Positions 36,893 through 48,766 of a stretch of DNA of 64,000 nt are shown piece by piece. This DNA is from Seiridium cupressi (Eukaryota; Ascomycota; Sordariomycetes; Amphisphaeriales; Sporocadaceae): positions 124,001 through 188,000 of the forward strand of contig JARVKI010000053.1 of assembly GCA_036674765.1 (NCBI GenBank), read 5' to 3'. The notes under the pieces are model-generated. The model ran no database searches, was not told the origin of the DNA, and worked only from the letters and a program-made list of their open reading frames with translations. Both the position numbers and the translations under genes were made by a program. Within the stretch, counting starts at the first letter, position 1. The number at the start of each line of letters is the position of its first letter.

Positions 36893-39800
36893 GGTCGGTA
36901 GCCTGCTCTGACCTGTCTTGGCTGAATTTACTTCTTAATATGTCCGTACGGGAAGGCAATGCGTGTTGCCAAACTGGTGCAAAGTCGAATGAGGGGAGAG
37001 CCGAGCCGGAATTTCAAAAGTCGCGAGTATGATCGTGGTCGCTGTCTGCCAGCAGCTCGTATATGTTTCACATTGGACTCTGAGCACGACCGCTTCTACC
37101 GTGAGTTCGATGCAGGTCGCCGCGTGAATGCAGAAGATTACGAATCTCGAGAGGCTACTTCTGAGAAGAGAAAGCTCAAAGGGCGGGCAGACCTGGCCGT
37201 CAGCCATTCTTTAAGGGACAGCCAACCATTCAGTCCAAGCGACAGGAGGGCGGGCTGCAGGTTCAATCACAGCGAGACGGGCTGCATCGCATTGGGGGTC
37301 CGAGGTGTGAACACCAATCGGCAGGGTCGCACGCAGGAGTAAGCGCCGGCACGAGCAATGTAAGTGGGCGCTTCCGCTGGCCCCAGGTGCAATGCTGACG
37401 GCGATTGGGCTGACAACCCGTGAGCCAATGTCAAAGCAGCCAATCACGCGGGCGATACGCGAGGTGCAGAGTCGTTGAGGGCGATGCCGGGGTTCCCATT
37501 GGCTTGTTGGTCGGTATACATGGCCCCCCGCATGACAGGGGGGTCCGCTGGGCCACTTGATGGGCTGGGCGATAGAATTCCCAACCGCCGGGAGAAGGAC
37601 ATCCAACTGCCTTCTGCTCCATTGGGCCAGCCTCACATCGTTCTGTGCGTGGGACATTGTCGTACCACCTCAATCGGTCCACGCTGAACACCTGGAGAAT
37701 AGCACATGCTATGGCCCCGAAGGTCAATATCTGGGTCTCCGTTAAGACCTATCCGGCCGCACCAACGGGCATACAGTAAACCAGAAATGAACTGACAGCT
37801 TGGCGACCGTGGGCCCGGTCCGGCAATCGCAGATCTGCAATAGATACTTCAAACTTCTCGGCTGCCTCAGAAGTGTTGCAGCTCGACTTCAGCGCAGCGC
37901 CTAGCCAGACGCAAAGGAGACGGAAATGTCAAGAGTTGTATCATTATTTTCCCCTCGATGGTGAAATTTCCACCTGAACGACGCAGACAGGTGTTCATGG
38001 AAAGATTTGAGTCAATCTTGGGCTAATGATTTATTGCTTCCCAACTACACCACTCTTCTCACCATGAGCTGGAGATTTGGGTGAAGCTGGGTTGGGTAGC
38101 TACAAAGACGGGATGTTCGAGGCTGTGATGGGAAATTATGAAAACTTCAGCAGAGTGGCCTTCCTACTCTTCCAATCACACTCGACATACTGGTCATGAT
38201 TTCCGGATGATCCAAATACGTACCATGGTTACCCTTCTACATGCACGATCGACATGCCGGGGAAGGTATTTCGAGTAACTTGCGGAGTAGTACTAATGGT
38301 AGTTTTATTTCGAGCACAGTTGCTTTGGCGTGTCCTTGATGCGCACTCATAGAGTCGTTGTGGTTCAGAACTGCCAATCGATCGAGTGTGCAGAGCTGTG
38401 GAGCCCCCCACGCAGAGCTATGAGCACCGGTATTACAATTGAGCAGAAAAAGGTGGCGCGGTGATGTCCGGTTTCAGTAGCTATGCGATGGTAACAATTG
38501 AAATCTCTATATGTACTATGTAAGGTGCATTGAGCTTCCGTTCTACCACGATAGTTTAGTACCTGCATACGCAATTGAGTAGATGTGGATGAGTGTGTGC
38601 GTAACGCTCACATATATACCGGGTCTGCTGGGCCACGAATCGAGGTGTGAACCTCCTGTAGCTAATGACCCGAGTTGCTATTGTCAGAAAAAGCCATACG
38701 TACCGTATATTGCTTGCTTATGACAGCGTTAAAAGCACTAAAGGTGGCCGTAGAAGTTACTGAAAAATATGTGCTGTAGTCAATCTGATTTGCGGCTTGA
38801 ACTGCATGTCTCAATTCTTCGTGCATATGCGTATGTAAAAAGTATCTGACATTGGGCTATCTCGACTAGCAGAGGTCGCAAACTGATGGGATACGTGACT
38901 CGGTGGGAGAGTAAAGGGAGTCGACCTCGTGCGAGCAGATCAAACTCCAAAGGCAGAGCGATTGTTCGGAGGAGCGCCAGCTGCATCAAAGATCTGTCGA
39001 CGACTTAAGAAAGCTACATCGTAAAGTAGCCTGGTACCGTATGTTTGGAACTACAGGTCTCATGCACAGTATTGTTATCAATCAGTCAGCCAGTATTCAT
39101 TCATCGCAAATGCAACGCTGTCCATTGGCAATGGCGTGCAAGTGCAGGTGGGGTGTGTGTTGATCGCTGCCCGTACCGATAGATGGCTACATGTACATGT
39201 GCTCAGCTGGTTCAGGCGCGAGCGCCGCGAGCGCCAAACTCGACGGTGTAAGCCATGTGCTACTTTGGAATGGTCTGGCCCTAACCGATCGGCGATCTGG
39301 TGTTGGACCAAACCCATCTCCTGTTCCATAACTGTACATAGTATGCGGTGACCTAGAAGGAATTTTGACCACGATAGACCATCCTAATGCTTCTGAGCTG
39401 ATCTCATCGATTTTTCTACTAAGGTAGGTAGTCATGCTACACGAACAGGCTGCATTAGGACAATCGAGATTCGACCACGACTTGTCCAGGTGGCCACTGC
39501 AACATCGTGGTCTGAGAATGCCATCTTCCAGGCATGGGGAATTTTAGCGTGTTCCGGACATATCGGTGGTGGATTCAGGAATCTGAGATTGCACACCCCC
39601 AGACATCTTTTTGGCGGTGCTTCGCTTGGTATTCCAACTTGCAATGATCCTCAACTAGCTGGCTCCTGCAAAGAGACTGGCCTCCCAAGCTCCCGCAATC
39701 ACGCCAAACTTGAGAAAGTGGCAGAGCGAAGGGCGTCGATGGCTGATGATGCCATGAAACGTTGATGTTGGGCGGCCCAAGACACCAAAAACTCGCAGTT

Positions 39801-41189
39801 TGCCAAAACTGGCTGATGACAAGCCGGTGCCGTTGATAAAGTTAAGACGCCGTGGGGACTTGTCGCGGTGGTTGGCCTCGGATTCTTGGTTTCTGATGAG
39901 TTCGGGCGTTGATGGTGCACGACGCATGGAAGCTAGCGTCAGGTTCGTCTTTGTGATGGCGCGCTATCGATCAAGCCACCTACAGGTATGCGAACCGAGG
40001 TCTCCGAGACAAGATGCCCAATGTACGGGGCGACGAAACCATCAGCACGAGGGACTGCATACCGCATACCCAAGTGCTATCGCCGCAAAGGACAGGACAG
40101 ATGCACATAGGTATGCACTTCCAGGTCCGCAAACCACAACACGCTCGAAGCCTGTCCACGTTGGATAAGATAAGTAAACGCGCCTCGAGCAGAGTTGGGT
40201 AAGAGATCGACGCATCCCAACGTTGTGGGGTCTCGCTCGCTCGAGGCCATGTCAGCCGCCATGTAACTAGCTGTCACAATTTCCGTTCCCGGCGAGCAGA
40301 CCGACGCGGCTGCCATGCCCTTTTTTTTTTTTTTTTTTTTTTTCGCAGCGCAGAAGATCCAATAACCCTCTCCCCGGTTGTGTGGGCACAATCAGGAGAC
40401 TGGGGGAGCTTTGGTAGGTTGGTGGGGTTTCAGAGTTCCAGACCACGCAGATCTTCGTCCATGCTGCCCAGGTGCTGTTCCACTCATGGGTGACCGCAGT
40501 CGGGATTTGCTCCTTTAAACCTCCAGGCCCGCCAATCCTTTGCATGGTTCGACCCGCCTACCCTGTCGCTTGACCCGCACTCCAATACAGCATTCTTCCA
40601 TCTGCGTTTCCGCTGGGGATACCTAGAAGAGAGTCCTCGTTCGTGCTTTACGACCCTCGCCCATGAGTCTCAATTGACGCCAAGTAAGGGTTGCATCTTG
40701 CTCTCCTGCCCTGCATCGGTGGTCATCGCAACTGTTGGAGTGGTTCTTTGCTGGGTCTGGCCGCAACCGGTCTTCAAAGTGGACTGCCTAGGTACCTACC
40801 TGTCAAGAGCCTTGACTCTGCCATTTGTGCTTGCACCTGTGCAAACCACACATTTTGTCGGCCGCGGTCGTCATTTAACAAGCCAGTCAGTCGTTTACCT
40901 AAAGATACATTAGGTAGTCAGTCACTTAACTTTGTCGATCGCTTGGTCAGCTGGATGCGGCTGTCTCCCCCGCCGCCCGGTAATTTTGCATCTTGCGAAC
41001 TCTGGGCGCCCGACATCCCTCTATTCGCTGTTCGATGGCCTGTACCTCCAGGGCCTTTCGTTGATTGTAATCCCTCCCGTCGATCTGAGATTTCTGTTGG
41101 AGTCTACAGCTAGGAAGGCCATTACTCGCCTCGGGTTCCCAGAGAGGGCTGGCTTCGCTCAATGCCAGAATAAATCTAATTGATTCTTC
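36893..41189. other. Long intergenic region ending in the histidine kinase leader
   Basis: About 4.3 kb without a supported gene. Open frames (largest 148 codons, 37211-37657, minus) lack motifs. A T23 run lies at 40321-40343. From about 40550 the sequence becomes C/T-rich with several upstream ATGs, including a 5-codon ORF near 40663, consistent with a long 5' leader of the downstream histidine kinase gene, possibly with a 5'UTR intron that I cannot place. No tRNA or 5S rRNA signature was found. Confidence 0.45.
40321..40343. repeat. Poly(T) tract, 23 nt
   Basis: Twenty-three consecutive T in an intergenic region upstream of the histidine kinase leader. Confidence 0.85.
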
Positions 41190-44100
41190 ATGACGTTGGA
41201 CAATAGCAGAGACGATCTTCCTTTCCATGCGACTCCAGGGGACGTAGTGGCCACGACCTCTCCCCACATCGACTCCTCTAGCCCACGATACGTCTTCTCC
41301 CACCACCCACATTGGAACGTCACCCCCGATTCTACGCCTACCGTGCCGAGCCCGCTGTCACAATCTACAAACACCCGGCAGCGCACCGACGACGCACCTC
41401 GTTCTGAGATTGCGCTCGAGGAGTGGTCTACCGAAGTGGGACGGTATGGACTGAGCGCTGCAGCTGCTGCGAAGAGACAAATCTTATTTGGAGACCACAC
41501 GGACCGCTCGACTGACGCCGGCCCTTCTCTGGCAGCGCCGCAGTTGCAGAAGAACAACATCAGAACGCCTGGAAAACGGATTCTGAGCGAAGATTCTTCA
41601 TACAGAGACCCGCCCGTCCGCCCGCCTCTCAAGAAAGCTCGCGCCGGCTTCCTTCCGCCTCCGAGAATCGATTTAAGCGAGTTCAAGACACCGGCTTTAC
41701 CTCCCAAGTTCAGCATCACCTCGCCGCTATTTTTCTCTCACAAAGGTAGATCCGTAGTAGTACGGCCGCCGAGCTTCTCGGGTTCCGAAGCCGCGGAAAC
41801 CATGTTGAGAAGCGTGAAGGACCCATCGGCAGCAGATGTGACCACCCTCAAATTAGCAAGGGGAACAGTCAGCTCCGCCAGCCCAGCAAGGTCGTCGAGT
41901 ACCCCCGGTAGCGGCAGCTGGGCTTCTATAGATGCGACCAGCTATAACCGGAGCCCGGATGCTCTGGGAGGCACACCGGGACTTCATTTTCTTCACGGGG
42001 TTGGCATACTCGAGCTGCTGGAAAGGGACGACAGGCCGACCTTTGTCGTAGATGGAGCAAATGCGGCCAATTCGGCACCAGGGCCATTTGTTATACTGTA
42101 TGCGAATCCTGCACTTCAGGCCTCGGATTGTATTCGATTCGTGCTGCCAAGCGATTTGCTGGATGAAGACGCAAAAAACGAGTTCGCCGTCTTCAAGTCA
42201 TGGGTAAAAAATCCCGGTGGCGACCAAGAAGGGGGCCTGGACGTATTCTTGCCCTCCTTCCATTACGCCGGACTGGACTGGACTTGTTCGATCATCAGAA
42301 GCAGATTTAGGTTCGTCAGTGCCAACAGGGGTGCGGCCTCGATAGCTCGTACCTCTCCGGAACCGCAACTGGAAAGGGAGACCAGTGTGGACTCACGCGC
42401 TCAGGGACATACACCAAATCCCCAACCCAAGACGCCAAGTGACATAGTGATTCCGGATGCGCCCGACTATTTTACTGGCGTGGCAGGGCCGAATTCAGAT
42501 GCGCCAGGGTCCATTGGTGGTAGCGACGGAGGAGATCATTTATTCCCCAGACGCAATAGCGACTTCACCTCCGATCTCTATTCGATCCCATCCGAACAGC
42601 CGTCTTTTGACTGGACGCGTTTGCCTTTGACCCCTGATTTGCCTGATCATGTTCAGTTTGCCCGTTCCACAGATTGGGCCTCGACACCATTGGGGCCTGT
42701 AGAGCATTGGTCGGCAGATCTGCGCGCTATGGCCAACATGGTGATGGGAAGCCCGCATCCTGCGGCCATGTACTGGGGGCCGGAATACATCGCCATATAC
42801 AATGAGGCCTACGTTCCAATGGCTGGCCAGAAACACCCCCAGCTGATGGGACAGAGCTACAAGGTGGCCTGGAAAGAAATATGGTCCGAAATAAAGCCCA
42901 TCTTTTTGAGTGCATGGCACTCGGGACAGGCGACCATGAAAAATGATCACCGGCTCATAGTCAATCGTCATGGCTTTGACGAAGAGACCTTCTTCTCGTG
43001 GTCTATCGTCCCGTTAGTGGGCGACGACGGATCCGTCGCGGGGCTGTATAATCCTGCCTTCGAGAACACGAGACGCAAAGTTGCAGAAAGGAGAATGCTT
43101 ACACTACGCGATGTCGGGGAGAAAACCGCATTAGCTCGGGATGTTAGGAGCTTCTGGTCGCAGGTCCAACGAGGCCTCGAGCTCAATGAAGACGACATTC
43201 CCTTCGCTTTGGTTTACTCGGTTTCTGATGATTCCGAGAGCGACATATCTTCAATGCATTCGGGCAGCCTGACAAACCCGCCGCAACTAGTGCTCGAAGC
43301 ATCTTTAGGTATACCCGAAGGACATCCCCGTCTAGTCAGTCCTCTTGACCTGCGAACCAGTACCGATGGGTTTGCCCCATACATGAGAGACTCGATGTCA
43401 CAAGCAGGCGTGCCGATCATTCTATCCAAAGATGACGGGACGCTGGCGGGAGATTTGATGGATGGCTTCGATTTCAGGGGTGCAGCTACGTTCTGTCGGT
43501 CTATTGTCATCTTCCCTATCCATCCGACCACAGGCGGTGACAGCGTCGTGGGCTTCCTCGTAATGGGATTGAATCCCCAGCGGCTCTATGATGACGATTA
43601 TCAGCTCTTCATACACTTATTGTCAAGGCAGCTGGCAACGTCCATGGCATCAGTCGTCCTATTTGAAGAAGAAATCCGCCGAGGACAGCGTGCCGCTCGA
43701 CTTGCCGCATTGGATCGCCAAGAATTGACTAAGCAGCTGCATCTGAGGACCCAAGAAGTCGAAGAGAGCGAGCTCAAATTCACACGAATGGCCGAGTTTG
43801 CCCCAGTCGCCATGTTCATTGCGAATAACGAGGGGCTTATCACGTACTGCAACGACATGTGGTGGGAGATTACGCAGCGACCGAGGGACAATTATTTTGT
43901 GGATGCATGGATGGATGAAGTCAACGACGAAGACCGACCCGCCTTGGAGGAAGCCTGGCAACATTTGACGAAGCAGAAAATTGCAATCACGATTGAGTTC
44001 CGGTTCAAGCGCTCACGCGAGGAGAGCGGCAACGTAATCGATAACTGGGTTCTGATGAGTGCATATCCCGAAAATTTTGCCGACGGCAGCATCAAGGAGA

Positions 44101-45691
44101 TTTTCGGATGCATGACCAACATCTCGCAGCAGAAGTTGGCGGAGCAGATTCAGGATCAACGACGCCAGGAGGCTGTCGAACTAAAACGACAGCAAGAGAA
44201 CTTCATCGACATCACAAGCCACGAAATGCGTAATCCACTGAGCGCCATCCTGCAGTGTGCGGATGAGATTTCTGGTCTCCTAGGAACATACAAGTCCAAG
44301 AAGGACTACAATCTGGATGTTGAAAATTTGAAAGTGGCGCTAGAGGCTTGCCGTGAGGCTGCCAACACTATAACTCTATGTGCAAGTCATCAAAAGAGAA
44401 TAGTGGACGACATCCTTACCCTGTCAAAGCTGGATTCGCAATTACTTCTCGTTACACCGGTCGATGTGCAGCCGGTGGCTGTCGTACAACGAGTCTTGAA
44501 GATGTTCGAGGGTGAACTGAACACCAGTGGTATTGAAATGACCTTCCAAGTCAAGAACCGCTACATTGATATGGGGGTAGACTGGGTTAAACTTGACCCC
44601 TCCCGGTTGCTTCAGGTTCTGATCAATCTCATGACCAATGCGATCAAATTCACTAATTCTCGGGCGGAGCGAAAGATTGTCGTCACCTTGGATTCATCAA
44701 AGGACATTGATGAGCGGACGGATTCCCACATCTCCTTCTTTCCCAGCGACCGTCCAGATAAAGGCGAAATTACAGATCATCCTGACTGGGGCACTGGCGA
44801 GAAGATCAACCTCCATTTCTCTGTCCGAGATACCGGCCGTGGTCTCGACGAACACGAAAAGAAGCTTTTGTTCCAGAGGTTCTCGCAGGCATCCCCCCGA
44901 ACTCATGTACAATATGGCGGCTCAGGTCTAGGCCTGTTCATTTCACGAATCCTAACTGAGTTGCAAGGAGGTCAGATCGGAGTAGACTCTCAGAAGGGCG
45001 TTGGCAGTGAATTCTCTTTCTACGTCCAGAGTCGCAAGGCGGAGGGCCCTAATGATGAGACGTTGGCGACAGCTCCACCATTGACCAGGGCACCTGGATC
45101 ATCCACTACAATAGAAAATCGGCAGCCTCCACCTACCAGTCGCGTCCAAGCTGCGAAAGCCCAAGCCGTTGTCAAAGCATCTATACCTCCGGGCAAGCGC
45201 GCCTTCGATGTTTTGATTGTGGAAGACAACCTTGTCAACCAGAAAGTATTGCAGAGACAGTTGAAGAACAGCGGAAACTATACCCAAGTCGCAAATCACG
45301 GAGGAGAGGCTATCGAGTTGTTGAAGAAATCTCGCTATTGGGTAGGCCAAGAGTTAACAGGCACGGACATTTCGGTAATACTGATGGACCTTGAAATGCC
45401 TGTCATGGACGGCATGACTTGCACACGCAAGATACGCGAACTGGAACAAAAAGGAACCATCGTCAGTCATATTCCCATTATTGCTGTAACAGCATATGCG
45501 CGGCCGGAGCAAATCGAGGATGCCAAAGCCGCAGGAGTTGTAAGTAGTACGCGCTCGCCGAGCCTTTTTCGTGCTGATCTTCCTCGCAGGATGACGTGAT
45601 TTCCAAGCCGTTTCGCATCCCGGAACTGATTCCACGCGTTGAAGAACTTGTGGACAGAACCGCAGCCTCGCGACGTGTGACACCGGTATAG
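41190..45691 (+). CDS. Hybrid sensor histidine kinase/response regulator
   Basis: Two exons, 41190-45539 and 45590-45691 (50-bp intron), give 1483 residues. There is no transmembrane segment, so it is probably cytosolic. After a disordered N-terminus come a PAS-like sensor (about 480-610, with YWGPEYIAIYNEAY), a GAF-like region (about 630-830) and a second PAS (about 860-985). The kinase core follows: H box with phosphorylatable His1011 (ITSHEMRNPLSAI), N box LINLMTNAIKFT, G1 DTGRGLDEHE and G2 YGGSGLGLFI. The receiver has VEDNLVNQKVL, phospho-acceptor Asp1400 (ILMDLEMPVMDG) and the conserved Lys in VISKPF, which comes only from the second exon. Signals would pass by phosphorelay to an HPt protein and on to Ssk1/Skn7-type regulators, as in other fungi. 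The ligand or stress sensed is unknown. The start follows an upstream leader with stops in frame. Confidence 0.94.
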
Positions 45692-46548
45692 GTGGTACAT
45701 GTTCAGTTATTTCGGTCGTAATAGCTCCAAATGATTTGAATACCCTTTGCTTCAGAGCCAAGGGGCACTTACTGTATGGCGTTCGGTTGGTGGGCATATT
45801 TCCAATGGCAAGGGGCCACAAAAGCATTGCAACTTGGCAATCGGGCGTAAGCTAAGTCAGCGAATCACAGGAGGCCGTGCGACTCTCCATGAGACCAGGC
45901 GTTGGGTAGGGGACTTACTTACAGGACGAGCATATCTCGCATTGGGTGCAGGAGTGTTGGCAAAAGACGCCTGCCCGGGGGTAATTGAGTTTGCATACAA
46001 GCTAGAAATGCTTTATGATATAGATGGAGCATAGCGAAAAGAGTCATAGCAGCCTCAGAAGTCAAAAGGCATCACACAGGCCATTGACGATCCCAATTTG
46101 AGTATATATTTATAAATACATATAAATTGTTCATCAGTAGGTTGTACTGAAAAATGAGATAGTGACCCACTTTGAAACATGTTCGTGGGCGGAATGTTCA
46201 GTTCGGACTCGTGGAAAACGACTACCAAGTTCCTAGGATGACTGGGATTTGAAAGTAATTTAAACCAGCATGAGGCCACCAGATGAAACATAGACAACAG
46301 CCGAAACAAAGCCACCTGTCATTCAAGCATAGCTATCCGCAAGGGGGCATCCTGCTCGCTATCTGATTATCTGGGAGCGCGAGGGTAAAGCGGGGAACGG
46401 TTATACCTGATATCTCAACAGCATTACGTCACCAGCTACATCTCAATCTTGATAACTTTGTAGCCTGCAATATAGTAAGCCTAGACTTTTTTGATAGGCT
46501 CTGCAGTTATACTCACATCACATATCCAAGGATCAGACTGTTTCTACC
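45692..46548. other. Intergenic: between histidine kinase and isochorismatase-family genes
   Basis: About 860 bp, partly AT-rich (46100-46130). Short frames only; holds the kinase 3' UTR and the promoter of the downstream gene. Confidence 0.55.
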
Positions 46549-47537
46549 ATGAGCGCGGATCTCGTATTCGGCCCTGAGGGCAATCAATGGGTCTACAACC
46601 GCGACACCAAGACGTACGACCTTACGCGGGAAGGCGGCTCCAAGAGGTTTACGGTTTCGACTGCCCAGGGGCCACCAGATACACAGATTACTATTGATCC
46701 TCAAAAGACGGCTCTCATCATAGTCGATATGCAGAATTACTTCCTCGACGGCAAGGTCCGCGACCATCCTACGGGTCTAGCGACGGTCAAGCCTACGCTG
46801 GATCTGATTCACAAGTGTCGCAAGCTGGATATCCAGGTGAGTACGAGTCAGTTTGTGGGGGAGAGGTACCCGAATGCGGAATTAGGGGGTTCAAGTTGGC
46901 CCAAGTCGAGCTGCTGACAGCAGGTCCAGGTAATCTGGCTCAACTGGGGCCTCACGGACGAGGACCTGGCGACCATGCCAGCCAGTGTCTCCCGGGGCTT
47001 CGCGCGGTCTGTCATCGACCTATCGCACAAACCGCGGCGGCTGGGCCTCGGGGCGGACCTGGGGAACGGGCTGGGACGGACGCTGATGGCAGGGGAATGG
47101 AGCGCGGCAATCTACCCACCGCTGGCGGCGGCGGCCAACTCGCTCGACAAGCACCTGCCCAAGAACCGCATGTCGGGCCTGTGGAACGAGCAGACGCCGC
47201 TGTGGCGGTATCTCAAGCAGAGCGGGCACCAGACGCTCCTGTTCGCCGGTGTCAACACGGACCAGTGTGTGCTGGGCACGCTGACGAATGCGTACAACGC
47301 GGGCTGGGACTGTGTCTTGGTGGAGGATTGCTGTGCGACGACGACGCAGAGCGGGCACGATGTCAGCTCGTTCAACGTAGCGGTACGTAGTGGTGGTTGC
47401 TGCCTGCCCCCCTTGTCATTTGGCACTTGTCACCGCATTTCGCTGGTGGGTTCATGTTGATTGACTGACATGGGATGCAGAACTCATACGGGTTTGTCAT
47501 TGACAGCCAGGCCTTTAAATCAGGCAAGCTCGAGTGA
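46549..47537 (+). CDS. Isochorismatase-family cysteine hydrolase
   Basis: Exons 46549-46836, 46930-47382 and 47481-47537 give 265 residues. The Rossmann-like fold of the family is visible, with the catalytic triad: Asp60 (ALIIVDMQNYFLDG), Lys174 (LPKNRMSGLW) and nucleophile Cys209 (FAGVNTDQCVLGT). The last exon restores the NSYGFVIDS ending. Members hydrolyse isochorismate, nicotinamide or other amides; in many fungi such enzymes are annotated generically and some are secreted effectors. No signal peptide is seen here, so it is likely intracellular. Intron 1 could use either of two acceptors six bases apart (46923 or 46929); I chose the second because it gives DIQVIWLNWG, the usual family spacing. 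Confidence 0.88.
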
Positions 47538-48527
47538 CAGAACGACTGATCCCTGGATTGGACCACAAATAAACTTTGGCGGGCAAGCCTAAATTGTGGT
47601 TCAGTCTTGGCAGCGCCGACCCAGCAAGCCGGCACCCGAGCTTTGTTTAAATTTTAAATTTTTTTTTAAATTTTTTTTTTTCCCTAGTGAGGACCGGAGT
47701 CGAAGCCGCACGAACAACAAGGGTCCTCCTCTCGGCTGGGCACCGACGGGCAGTTGCAAGATCGGTCTAATGTTCGTTGGTGCAACAATGAATAGTAATG
47801 TCTCATCTCCTAACACCAATGCCGAATGCTGCAGCCTCTAGTGCGTGTTCAGAAGGTCTCGCAAAGAGTGCAGTGGTGCTGTGGAAACGAGGGTAATTAT
47901 ATGATGGGCCACCAAGTCCCGCACCGTGCATTGGCTAGTCCCTCGCTACGCATCCGTGGACACAGATACGGACAAGCAACGATGAGAACAGTTCTGTCTC
48001 CACTTCACCATACGAGATATCTAACCAGAGTTGGTCCAGTCTGAGCTCTTCCCTAATCTTTATTGACATGGGGATATCTGAAATTCGGCTCCCATCGTGG
48101 CATAACGCCGTAATTGCGCCGCTTGTGCGCACTATCTGACGAGCTGCCCCTCGAACCACCACGCCCATCCATCGTGACTCTCGCTCTAGTCGGCCAGTGT
48201 GGCACATGTACTCCTTCTCTTAATCTGCGTCCATGTCGCAGCTGAGTCGCAAAGGCCAAGTCTAGGTGGTCTTCCAACACCGTTTTCCATCTCCCGCCGC
48301 CACCCCCCCTAAAACGCATATGCCGCTGCATGTGAGATGATGCTGAATAACCAAAATGCTACCCAAAACGCCGCTTGCCCAGTCATATACCGGGGAAACC
48401 TCTATTTCAAAGAAAAACGCCGCCGCATGCAAATGCTAATCATGTCGTAATTCGTATTTTGGGTGTTGCGTGACCAGTGCAGCGTCTTGTCTGTTTCTCG
48501 CTGACTCGTTTGGTGCTCGTCGTCCGT
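47538..48527. other. Intergenic: 3' flanks of the isochorismatase-like and small secreted protein genes
   Basis: About 1 kb between converging genes. Contains AT-rich T/A runs at 47646-47690. No gene recognised. Confidence 0.5.
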
Positions 48528-48766
48528 TTAGCCTGACTCGATTACAACGTCGCGCAGACATTTGCCATAACTGCAGCACAGCTCTGGTGGCAGCTCTCCG
48601 TTGAGAATGCCATCGCGTAAGGACTGCTGCCGTTTTAGAACTGGGAGCTGCTTGACAGGGGTTGAAGGCCAGCACTTACGTCTGAGCACCGTATCGGTGA
48701 AGTCTGAACCATAGCACCCATGGATAGGATACCGGCAAACGCGGACAGTAGAGTTTGGAACCGCAT
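48528..48766 (-). CDS. Small secreted cysteine-containing protein
   Basis: Two-exon gene on the minus strand, 48766-48680 and 48626-48528, with a 53-bp GT-AG intron (donor GTAAGT). It encodes 61 residues. The first 24 form a signal peptide (MRFQTLLSAFAGILSMGAMVQTS). The mature part of about 37 residues is acidic to neutral and holds four cysteines: Cys27, then Cys46-Cys47 adjacent, and Cys52 (PELCCSYGKCLRD). Adjacent CC plus spaced C is common in small secreted effectors or antimicrobial-like peptides, but I recognise no named family. The acceptor is a NAGNAG site (CAGCAG), so two isoforms differing by one Gln are possible. Too short to appear among long open frames; it rests on the signal peptide, splice signals and a clean stop. 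Its function is not known. Confidence 0.72.

Noticed and set aside
37211..37657. 148-codon minus-strand frame in the long intergenic region
   Set aside because: No family motif, no signal peptide, overlapping frames on the other strand; nothing supports coding.
40431..40500. 5S rRNA-like fragment (GGGTGACC)
   Set aside because: Only a few bases match; the rest of the conserved 5S sequence is absent.
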